Positions 37,311 through 44,169 of a DNA stretch of 64,000 nt are shown here, piece by piece. This DNA comes from Bradyrhizobium sp. CCGB12 (lineage in GTDB: Bacteria > Pseudomonadota > Alphaproteobacteria > Rhizobiales > Xanthobacteraceae): assembly GCF_024199845.1 (NCBI RefSeq), contig NZ_JANADO010000001.1, forward strand, positions 7,316,001 to 7,380,000, written 5' to 3'. A program made the translations under genes and the position numbers. Positions within the stretch are counted from its first letter, which is position 1. Each line of letters starts with the position of its first letter. The notes under the pieces are model-generated. The model was not told the DNA's origin. It saw only the letters and a list, made by a program, of their open reading frames with translations, and did no database searches.

Positions 37311-38612
37311 ATGGCGGGATATTTGCGCCGCGCAGCTACTATGGCTGCGCCGATCGGATTTGCGTCGGTTGTGGCATCACCCGCGCACGCCGCGGCCAGC
37401 GAGATCAACACCGCCGACACCGCTTGGATGATCGTCGCCACCGCGCTGGTGCTGATGATGACGATCCCGGGACTTGCGCTGTTCTACTCCGGCATGGTGC
37501 GCAAGAAGAACGTGCTCGCTACCATGGCGCAGAGCCTCGCCGCGGTGACGATGATCTCGATTCTCTGGGTTGCGTTCGGCTATTCGCTGTGCTTCGTCGG
37601 CGATGGCCCGTGGATCGGCACGCTCGACCGCTGGTTCCTCGCGGGCATGACCATGGACAGCGTCAACCCGGCGGCCAAGACCATCCCGGAATCGCTGTTC
37701 ATGCTGTACCAGATGACGTTTGCGATCATCACGGTGGCGCTGGTCGCGGGCTCGGTCGCCGACCGCATGCGGTTCTCCGCCTATCTGTTGTTTTCCGTTG
37801 GCTGGTTCATCTTCGTCTACATTCCATTGGCGCATTGGGTGTGGGGCGGCGGCTTCCTCGCCAGCATGGGCGTGCTGGATTTCGCCGGCGGCCTCGTCGT
37901 GCATCTGTCGGCGGGCACCGCGGGCCTCGTCGCCGCCAAGGTGATGGGGCGCCGTCACGGCTATGGCACCGACAATCTGTCGCCCTTCGATCTGTCGCTC
38001 GCGGTGATGGGCACCGGCCTATTGTGGGTGGGCTGGTTCGGCTTCAATGGCGGCTCGGCCGGCGCGGCCAATTCGCGCGCGGTGATGGCGATCATCGCCA
38101 CCCATCTCGCCGCCTGCTCCGGCGCGCTGACCTGGGGCGCGATCGAATGGTCGACCCGACGCAAGCCTTCCGTGCTCGGCATGATCTCGGGTGCTGTCGC
38201 GGGCCTCGGCACCATCACGCCGGCCTCCGGATTCGTGGCGCCCTGGCACGGCATCGTCATCGGCATCGTCGCCGGCGCGGTTTGCTATTGGGCCTGCACC
38301 TGGCTGAAGCACCGCTTCAAGTATGACGACTCCCTCGACGTGTTCGGCGTCCATGGCATCGGAGGCCTGACCGGCACCCTGCTCGCCGGGGTGTTCGCAA
38401 CCAGCGCCATCGGCGGCACCGCGGGCCTGATCGAGGGCCATCCGCAGCAACTGTTGATCCAGCTCTATGGGGTCGCCGTCACCTTCGTCTGGTCGGCAGG
38501 TGTGAGTTTTGTTCTGCTCAAACTGGTCGGCTTGTTCGTGCCGTTGCGTGTTTCGCGCGAGCACGAGCTCGAGGGGCTCGATATCTCGCAGCACGGCGAG
38601 GCTTTACAGTAA
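37311..38612 (+). CDS. amtB: Ammonium transporter AmtB (copy 1)
   Basis: A 433-residue channel of 11 membrane helices after a cleaved signal peptide (ending AHA). The twin-His pore motif is intact: GGLVVHLSAGTAGLVA and DVFGVHGIGGLTGTLL. The periplasmic recruitment region and the cytoplasmic loops match Amt/Mep/Rh transporters. It imports ammonium when nitrogen is scarce and is blocked by GlnK. ATG 37311 follows GGGGGAGA. Downstream stands a hairpin that also touches the next gene's start. Confidence 0.95.
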   Translation: MAGYLRRAATMAAPIGFASVVASPAHAAASEINTADTAWMIVATALVLMMTIPGLALFYSGMVRKKNVLATMAQSLAAVTMISILWVAFGYSLCFVGDGPWIGTLDRWFLAGMTMDSVNPAAKTIPESLFMLYQMTFAIITVALVAGSVADRMRFSAYLLFSVGWFIFVYIPLAHWVWGGGFLASMGVLDFAGGLVVHLSAGTAGLVAAKVMGRRHGYGTDNLSPFDLSLAVMGTGLLWVGWFGFNGGSAGAANSRAVMAIIATHLAACSGALTWGAIEWSTRRKPSVLGMISGAVAGLGTITPASGFVAPWHGIVIGIVAGAVCYWACTWLKHRFKYDDSLDVFGVHGIGGLTGTLLAGVFATSAIGGTAGLIEGHPQQLLIQLYGVAVTFVWSAGVSFVLLKLVGLFVPLRVSREHELEGLDISQHGEALQ

Positions 38613-38622
38613 GGGCTTGCGC

Positions 38623-38648
38623 AACACATAAGCGTATGCTTATGTGTT
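38623..38648. promoter_or_regulatory. Palindrome next to ArsR start codon: candidate operator, possible terminator
   Basis: AACACATAAGC and GCTTATGTGTT are perfect 11-bp arms around GTAT, followed by TT and then C-ATG, so it ends 3 bases before the ArsR start at 38652. As DNA it looks like the 12-2-12-type operator of ArsR repressors; as RNA it could be a weak terminator for amtB1. There is no Shine-Dalgarno sequence before the ATG, so the ArsR message may be leaderless. Confidence 0.65.
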
Positions 38649-38651
38649 TTC

Positions 38652-38966
38652 ATGATCGAGGCAGATATCTTCAAGGCGCTTGCCGACCCGACGCGCCGCA
38701 AGGTCTTTGAGAAGCTCGCTGGCGGCAGCCTGAACGCCAGCGCCTTGCGCGACGGATTGGAGATCAGCCAGCCGGCGATGTCGCAACATCTCGCCGTGCT
38801 GCGCGCGGCAGGCCTCGTGCGCGAACAGCGGCAGGGCCGCTTTGTGAATTACGAAGTCGACCCGGACGGAATCGTCGCCATCGGGGCATGGCTTGCGCGT
38901 TATCGCGCCTACTGGCCGAAGCGCATGGGTGCACTCGCCGACCTCTTGAAGGATATGGATCAATGA
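38652..38966 (+). CDS. ArsR-family winged-helix repressor
   Basis: A 104-residue regulator. FKALADPTRRKVFEKLAGG and LEISQPAMSQHLAVLRAAGLVREQRQGRFVNYEVD are the standard ArsR winged helix-turn-helix. The usual metal-binding Cys motif (ELCVCDL-like) is absent, so it belongs to the non-metal branch often coupled with SRPBCC proteins. Its TGA overlaps the next gene's ATG (38963), so the two are coupled. A perfect palindrome lies directly before its start codon and is a probable autoregulatory site. Confidence 0.9.
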   Translation: MIEADIFKALADPTRRKVFEKLAGGSLNASALRDGLEISQPAMSQHLAVLRAAGLVREQRQGRFVNYEVDPDGIVAIGAWLARYRAYWPKRMGALADLLKDMDQ

Positions 38967-39316
38967 GCGATGCCGAGAAGCCTGACCGTCCCGACGCAAA
39001 GCTGGTGCTCGAATTCGATTTCGATGCACCGCCGACAAAAGTCTGGCGCGCCGTGACCATTCCTGAATTGCGCGAGCGCTGGCTGCCGAATTGCGACCTT
39101 GCGGGCGCCGAGCCGGAATCATCGATCCCGGGCGAAGAGGTGCGCTACCGGCTTCGCGATTCCGAACCGCCGTTTCGCGAGAGCCACGTCATCTTCCGGA
39201 TCGAACCGAACGAGGACGGTGGCACGCGCTTTCGCATCATCCAGCAAGCCTGCGACGATCAGATCAAGCTGCCGCAGCCGGCCAACACCAATTGCTGCAT
39301 GATGATAGCGGCCTAG
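38963..39316 (+). CDS. SRPBCC (AHSA1-like) domain protein
   Basis: A 117-residue START/Bet-v1-like protein: [29 protein letters not shown] is the opening strand-helix of the AHSA1/SRPBCC group, which bind hydrophobic ligands in a deep cavity. The last residues [10 protein letters not shown] are unusual, and the protein is shorter than most members (about 140-160), so the C-terminal helix may be incomplete. Its start overlaps the ArsR stop by 4 bases; ArsR-SRPBCC pairs are widespread, the SRPBCC member perhaps sensing or binding the inducer. Confidence 0.85.
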   Translation: MSDAEKPDRPDAKLVLEFDFDAPPTKVWRAVTIPELRERWLPNCDLAGAEPESSIPGEEVRYRLRDSEPPFRESHVIFRIEPNEDGGTRFRIIQQACDDQIKLPQPANTNCCMMIAA

Positions 39317-39353
39317 CAAACGACTTCATCACCTGCAGACATGGAGGTCGCCG

Positions 39354-39956
39354 ATGCGCGACATGCTTCAGCTCGTCCCTATGGTCGTCGAACAATCCGC
39401 GCGCGGCGAACGGTCCTTCGACATCTACTCGCGGCTGCTGCGCGAGCGCATCATCTTCCTCAACGGCGAGGTCAATGACGCGATGTCGGGCCTCGTCTGC
39501 GCGCAACTCTTGTTCCTGGAGGCGGAGAACCCAAACAAGCCGATCAATCTCTACATTAATTCCTATGGCGGCGTGGTCACCAGCGGGCTCGCCATGTACG
39601 ACACCATGCAGTTCATCAAGGCGCCGGTTCACACGCTGTGCATGGGCACCGCGCGCTCGATGGGCTCGTTCCTGCTGATGGCCGGCGAGCCCGGCCACCG
39701 CGCCGCTTTGCCCAACGCAAGCCTTCACGTGCATCAGCCGCTCGGCGGCTTTCAGGGCCAGGCCTCCGACATCCTGATCCATGCCAACGAAATGCAGGAA
39801 ACCAAGCGGCGCATCATCCGGCTCTATGCGCACCATTGCGGACGGACCGAAGAAGAGGTCGAACGGACCCTGGACCGCGACCGCTTCATGACTGCGCAGC
39901 AGGGAGTCGAGTGGGGGCTGGTCGATCGGGTTTTTGCCGAGCGCGAAGCGGCCTGA
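39354..39956 (+). CDS. ClpP paralogue (ATP-dependent Clp protease proteolytic subunit family)
   Basis: A 200-residue serine protease. The catalytic triad is complete: S102 in [11 protein letters not shown]127 in HVHQPLGG and D176 in DRDRFMTA. The first strand IIFLNGEV and [18 protein letters not shown] match ClpP. It differs from the housekeeping type (TARSMG rather than AASMG, LHVHQ rather than IMIHQ) and has no clpX or tig neighbour, so it is likely a secondary ClpP that could form mixed or alternative tetradecamers. It is 37 bases after the SRPBCC gene. Confidence 0.9.
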   Translation: MRDMLQLVPMVVEQSARGERSFDIYSRLLRERIIFLNGEVNDAMSGLVCAQLLFLEAENPNKPINLYINSYGGVVTSGLAMYDTMQFIKAPVHTLCMGTARSMGSFLLMAGEPGHRAALPNASLHVHQPLGGFQGQASDILIHANEMQETKRRIIRLYAHHCGRTEEEVERTLDRDRFMTAQQGVEWGLVDRVFAEREAA

Positions 39957-40284
39957 CGCCAGCCCCGTAACGGGGCATCCCACCGTAGTTAGATACCTCT
40001 AACTGCCCGGCGCATGAGCAACATTGTGTCGACAGCCTGTCATGCCTGCGTTTTGAGCAGCCGTGACCACGTTTTGAGCGCGACGTAATAGCGCACTGCA
40101 CCGCGGTCCCCCTCAAACGCGAAAACACCTGTATTCATAATCCGTTAGGCAAACGCGCCCGATCTGGCACGGCATTTGATTCTATGGGTCCCGGCTGTGC
40201 CCGCGTAGTGAACTTCTCCCTCGTGGCGAACCAGTCGAGAACGCCCGGCCATGTCCGGACCGGGCCCAAGCGGGGATAGGACCC
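39957..40284. other. Upstream region of glnK2-amtB2, no gene
   Basis: A 328-base non-coding stretch. It holds two direct repeats CGTTTTGAGC (40049-40058 and 40070-40079, exactly 21 bases apart) and a sigma-54-like site at 40165-40180, annotated separately. TGCACCGCGGTCCCCCTCAA at 40098-40117 resembles 20595-20614. These together look like an enhancer-promoter arrangement for the nitrogen-controlled operon. Confidence 0.6.
40165..40180 (+). promoter_or_regulatory. Candidate sigma-54 promoter for glnK2-amtB2
   Basis: TGGCACGGCATTTGAT matches the -24 element TGGCACG perfectly and keeps the spacing; the -12 element reads TTGA instead of TTGC. It lies about 105 bases upstream of the glnK2 start. 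NtrC-dependent sigma-54 promoters drive glnK-amtB in many proteobacteria, so the position fits. No convincing NtrC palindrome was found. Confidence 0.55.
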
Positions 40285-40623
40285 ATGAAAATTGTTATGG
40301 CGATTATCAAGCCATTCAAGCTGGAAGAAGTCCGAGACGCCCTGACCGCCATCGGCGTTCACGGTCTCACGGTGACGGAAGTCAAGGGATATGGCCGCCA
40401 GAAGGGCCATACGGAAATCTACCGCGGCGCCGAATATGCCGTGAGCTTCCTGCCCAAGATCAAGATCGAGGTCGCTGTCGCCTCCGACCAGGTCGACAAG
40501 ACCATCGACGCCATCACGTCCGCCGCGAAAACCGGGCAGATCGGCGACGGCAAGATCTTCGTCATCAACCTCGACCATGCGGTGCGCATCCGCACCGGCG
40601 AGGCCGACGCCGCGGCCCTCTGA
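40285..40623 (+). CDS. glnK: PII signal protein GlnK (copy 2)
   Basis: A 112-residue PII protein very similar to copy 1. The T-loop [22 protein letters not shown] with the modified Tyr, [11 protein letters not shown] and RIRTGEADAAAL are all intact. It is followed 37 bases later by amtB2, and a sigma-54-like site lies upstream, so this is the pair more likely to be under direct NtrC control. The two copies differ mainly in the linker around [11 protein letters not shown] versus AVSFLPKIKIE. Confidence 0.95.
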   Translation: MKIVMAIIKPFKLEEVRDALTAIGVHGLTVTEVKGYGRQKGHTEIYRGAEYAVSFLPKIKIEVAVASDQVDKTIDAITSAAKTGQIGDGKIFVINLDHAVRIRTGEADAAAL

Positions 40624-40660
40624 TTTCGCGCTCAACCTTATCCAATCAGGAGTGAATACA

Positions 40661-42109
40661 ATGACGTTTAAGCGTCCCTATGGCGCGGGACTGGCGGCTC
40701 TCGCAGTCGGCCTGTTCGCTGCGACCGCAGCCTACGCCGAGCCAACGGTCAACAAGGGAGACAACGCCTGGATGCTGACATCGACAGTGCTGGTGCTGTT
40801 GATGACGATCCCCGGCCTCGCGCTGTTCTATGGCGGCCTCGTCCGCTCCAAGAACATGCTCTCGGTTCTGATGCAGGTGTTCTACACCGTCTGTGTCGTC
40901 ACCGTGATCTGGGCCGTGTACGGCTACAGCCTCGCCTTCACCGGCGGCTCCGACTTCATCGGCGGCTTCTCCAAGGCCTTCATGATGGGCGTCACCACCG
41001 ACTCGAAGGCTGCGACCTTCTCGGTCGACGCCAACATCTCGGAGCTCATCTACATGTGCTTCCAGATGACCTTCGCGGCGATCACGCCCGCCCTCATCGT
41101 CGGCGCCTTCGCCGAGCGCATGAAGTTCTCGGCGATCGCGCTGTTCATCCCGCTCTGGGTCACGCTGATCTACTTCCCGATCGCGCACATGGTCTGGTAC
41201 TGGCCGGGCCCGGACACGATCCAGGACGCGGCCAAGGCGCTTGCTGCGGCGGGTGATGCGGCGGCCAAGACCGCGGCGCAGGCCAAGCTCGACGAGATCA
41301 ACGCCGACGCCGGCTGGATCTTCAAGATGGGCGCGATCGACTTCGCGGGCGGCACCGTGGTGCACATCAACGCCGGCATCGCAGGTCTCGTCGGCGCTCT
41401 CCTGATCGGCAAGCGCGTCGGCTACGGCAAGGAGCTGATGGCCCCGCACTCGCTGACCATGTCGATGATCGGCGCCTCGCTGCTCTGGGTCGGCTGGTTC
41501 GGCTTCAACGCCGGCTCCAACCTGGAAGCCAATGGCGGCGCTGCGCTTGCCATGACCAACTCCTTCGTCGCCACCGCAGCCGCTGCGCTGTCGTGGATGT
41601 TCGCGGAGTGGATCATCAAGGGTCATCCCTCGGTGCTCGGCGTCATCTCCGGCGCGGTCGCGGGCCTCGTCGCAGTCACGCCTGCCGCCGGCTTCTCCGG
41701 CGTGATGGGTGCGATCGTCCTCGGCCTCGTGGTCGGCGTGGTCTGCCTGTTCTTCTGCACCGTCGTGAAGAACGCGCTCGGCTACGATGACTCCCTCGAC
41801 GTGTTCGGCGTCCACTGCGTCGGCGGCATCGTCGGCGCCATCGGCACCGGCATCCTCGTCAACCCCGCCCTCGGCGGCGCCGGCATCATCGACTACACCG
41901 CGATCCCGCCGAAGGTCGCTGATTACGACTTCACCGTCCAGGTGCTCGCTCAGCTCAAGGCCGTCTGCACCACGCTGGTGTGGTCGGGCGTCGGTTCGGC
42001 GATCCTCTACAAGGTCGTCGATGTGATCGTTGGTCTTCGCACCAATGTCGAGAGCGAGCGTGAAGGCCTCGACATCACCGAGCACACCGAGCGCGCCTAC
42101 AACATGTAA
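40661..42109 (+). CDS. amtB: Ammonium transporter AmtB (copy 2)
   Basis: A 482-residue Amt channel with a signal peptide ending AAYAE. Both pore histidines are present: GGTVVHINAGIAGLVG and DVFGVHCVGGIVGAIG. Compared with copy 1 it has an added Ala/Lys-rich periplasmic or loop segment (IQDAAKALAAAGDAAAKTAA, about residues 188-207) before the fifth helix. ATG 40661 follows CAGGAG. A strong terminator stands about 80 bases after the stop. Two AmtB types in one strain may serve different nitrogen states. Confidence 0.95.
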   Translation: MTFKRPYGAGLAALAVGLFAATAAYAEPTVNKGDNAWMLTSTVLVLLMTIPGLALFYGGLVRSKNMLSVLMQVFYTVCVVTVIWAVYGYSLAFTGGSDFIGGFSKAFMMGVTTDSKAATFSVDANISELIYMCFQMTFAAITPALIVGAFAERMKFSAIALFIPLWVTLIYFPIAHMVWYWPGPDTIQDAAKALAAAGDAAAKTAAQAKLDEINADAGWIFKMGAIDFAGGTVVHINAGIAGLVGALLIGKRVGYGKELMAPHSLTMSMIGASLLWVGWFGFNAGSNLEANGGAALAMTNSFVATAAAALSWMFAEWIIKGHPSVLGVISGAVAGLVAVTPAAGFSGVMGAIVLGLVVGVVCLFFCTVVKNALGYDDSLDVFGVHCVGGIVGAIGTGILVNPALGGAGIIDYTAIPPKVADYDFTVQVLAQLKAVCTTLVWSGVGSAILYKVVDVIVGLRTNVESEREGLDITEHTERAYNM

Positions 42110-42191
42110 CTCTCCTCCCGGCCGCGGTCTCTCCGGGGACCACGTCCACACCTACGGTTCGGGCACATACCCGGCAATGCCCTGACCGTTG

Positions 42192-42227
42192 AGGGGCTCC
42201 AGCGCAAGTTGGAGCCCCTTTCTTTTT
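42192..42227 (+). terminator. Rho-independent terminator of glnK2-amtB2
   Basis: Stem AGGGGCTCCA (42192-42201) and TGGAGCCCCT (42210-42219) with loop GCGCAAGT, followed by TTCTTTTT. It is 83 bases after the amtB2 stop. Confidence 0.92.
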
Positions 42228-42311
42228 GCCGGCGTGCCGAAGAAAAGGATTGCCATTCCAGATTGCCGGCGCAGAAATATCGACCTCAAGAACAACAATC
42301 GGGAGGTCGTC

Positions 42312-42716
42312 ATGCGTTTAGAAGGCGGATGCTATTGCGGCGAAGTGCGCTACGTGGCCGAGGGCGATCCGATGATGCAGGCCCAGTGCCATTGCCGCGA
42401 GTGCCAATACATCTCCGGCGGGGCGCCCAACACCTTCATCGCGATGCCGGCGACCGGCTTTTCCTACATCACCGGCCAACCCAAACAGTTCACGCGCAAG
42501 GACCTCGAGCGCGCCGTTACGCGCGAATTCTGCGCCGAGTGCGGTACGCATCTGTTGACCCGGGTTCCAGGCCTGCCCGCCGCGATCGTGAAGGTGGGCA
42601 CGCTGGACGAACCGGCGCAGTTCCAGCCGCAGATGGCGATCTACACCTGCGACAAGCAGGCGTTTCACGCGATTCCCGCGGGCATGGCGGCATTCGAGAA
42701 GCTGCCGGGGCGCTAG
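42312..42716 (+). CDS. GFA family protein (glutathione-dependent formaldehyde-activating-like)
   Basis: A 134-residue zinc protein. The Cys pattern GGCYCGEVRY, CHCRECQYISGG and FCAECGTHLL is that of the GFA/Mss4-like fold, which binds one or two zinc ions. The name comes from a Paracoccus protein reported to speed the reaction of formaldehyde with glutathione, but most members have no proven activity. ATG 42312 follows GGGAGGT. It lies between the amtB2 terminator and a gap leading to the aminotransferase. Confidence 0.88.
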   Translation: MRLEGGCYCGEVRYVAEGDPMMQAQCHCRECQYISGGAPNTFIAMPATGFSYITGQPKQFTRKDLERAVTREFCAECGTHLLTRVPGLPAAIVKVGTLDEPAQFQPQMAIYTCDKQAFHAIPAGMAAFEKLPGR

Positions 42717-42845
42717 GCCCCCGCCGCAACCGGGATGCGTTGCGTTTGCCGGCCCGCGCCAATGCCGGCCTGGCATGAAACGCCATGCATCCCGTTGTTA
42801 TCCGACCTCATTATTCCCGCTCTGGACGGAGCCGGCGGCCGATGG

Positions 42846-42860
42846 TTAATCGCGTCTTAA
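42846..42860. promoter_or_regulatory. Full CtrA-type binding box
   Basis: TTAATCGCGTCTTAA fits TTAA-N7-TTAA exactly (followed by C), the consensus of the alphaproteobacterial cell-cycle regulator CtrA. It lies about 85-100 bases upstream of the aminotransferase-ftsK genes, in a 229-base intergenic region. Confidence 0.6.
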
Positions 42861-42945
42861 CCTCGCCCTATCTATGGTGAACTGAACCGCTTCCCGCCGG
42901 CGCCTTTGGTAGCGACCGGCAGTTCCAAGAGTGCTGGCGCCCAGA

Positions 42946-44160
42946 ATGGCTATGACCGCTTCATCCCGTGCGCCGCAGACCGGTGGAAGCTCCGACACCG
43001 AACGCTCGCCCTTCGTCCGGCTGAACGAGTTGCTGGCGCCGCATCAACCCGGCAAGCCCTTGATTTCGCTGGCGGTCGGCGAGCCACAGCATCCCGTGCC
43101 CGACTTCGTCGGCCCGGTGCTGGCCAAGCACATCGCCGACTTCGGCCGCTACCCCATGAATCAGGGCACCGACCCGTTCCGGAAAGCCGCGAGCGCCTGG
43201 TTGTCGTTGCGCTTCAACCTGCCGCGGTCGCTCGACCCCGCGAGCGAGATTCTCGTCCTCAATGGCAGCCGCGAGGGGCTGTTCCTCGCCGCGATCACGG
43301 CGGCACGCTATGTCGGCCCGCGCCCCGGCAAGCCCGCAATCCTGATGCCGAACCCGTTCTATCCCGTCTATGGCGCCGGCGCGCGCGCAGCGGCTTGCGA
43401 GCCGGTCTATCTGCGCACCACCGTCGACAATGGCTTCCTGCCGGATCTCGAGGCCATCGACGAAGCAACGCTGGCGCGCACGGTGGCGTTCTATCTGGCC
43501 TCACCCGCCAATCCGCAGGGCTCGGTCGCCACGCCTGACTATTTCAGCCGGTTGAAGCAGCTCGCCGACCGCTATGGCTTCGTGATCCTCAGCGACGAGT
43601 GCTATTCGGAGATTTACACCCGCGAGGCCCCAGGCAGTGCGCTCGAATGCGCCGGTCCTGATTTCACCCGCGTGGTTGCGTTCCAGTCGCTGTCGAAGCG
43701 CTCCAACCTTCCGGGCCTGCGCGTCGGCTTCGCCGCCGGCGACAAAAAATTCATCGGCATGTTCCTGGAGCTGCGCAACATCGCGGCGCCGCAGGTGCCG
43801 GTGCCGCTTCAGCATGTCGCGACCGTCGCTTACGGCGACGAAGCGCATGTCGAGGAGAACCGCAGGCTCTACCGGATCAAGTTCGATCTCGCCGACCAGA
43901 TCATCGGCAACCGCTACGGCTATCGCCGGCCCGACGCCGGCTTCTGCGTCTGGCTCAACACGTCCGAGATCGGCGACGACGTGTCGGTGTGTCTGAAACT
44001 TTTCAAGGAAGCAGGCGTGCGCGTGGTGCCCGGCAGCTTTTTGGCGCGACAGCAGCCTGACGGATTCAATCCCGGTGCAGGCTACATTCGCCTGGCGCTG
44101 GTGCAGGATGGCGAGACCACGGCGCAGGCGCTGCACCGCCTGGTCGAAACTCTGGGTTAG
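42946..44160 (+). CDS. Class I/II PLP aminotransferase, possibly N-succinyldiaminopimelate aminotransferase
   Basis: A protein of about 404 residues of fold-type I. Substrate and cofactor segments: SLAVGEPQHPVPDFV, LNGSREGLFLAA, the cofactor-binding YLASPANPQGS and SDECYSEIY, the Schiff-base Lys in FQSLSKRSNLPGLRVGF, and the C-terminal PGSFLARQ...YIRLALV. The pattern resembles alphaproteobacterial DapC-type enzymes of lysine and peptidoglycan precursor synthesis, but the substrate is inferred. Starts at GTG 42931, ATG 42946 and ATG 42952 are possible; none has a strong ribosome site. It is followed by ftsK after 9 bases and preceded by a CtrA box. Confidence 0.85.
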   Translation: MAMTASSRAPQTGGSSDTERSPFVRLNELLAPHQPGKPLISLAVGEPQHPVPDFVGPVLAKHIADFGRYPMNQGTDPFRKAASAWLSLRFNLPRSLDPASEILVLNGSREGLFLAAITAARYVGPRPGKPAILMPNPFYPVYGAGARAAACEPVYLRTTVDNGFLPDLEAIDEATLARTVAFYLASPANPQGSVATPDYFSRLKQLADRYGFVILSDECYSEIYTREAPGSALECAGPDFTRVVAFQSLSKRSNLPGLRVGFAAGDKKFIGMFLELRNIAAPQVPVPLQHVATVAYGDEAHVEENRRLYRIKFDLADQIIGNRYGYRRPDAGFCVWLNTSEIGDDVSVCLKLFKEAGVRVVPGSFLARQQPDGFNPGAGYIRLALVQDGETTAQALHRLVETLG

Positions 44161-44169
44161 GCGGGGCCC

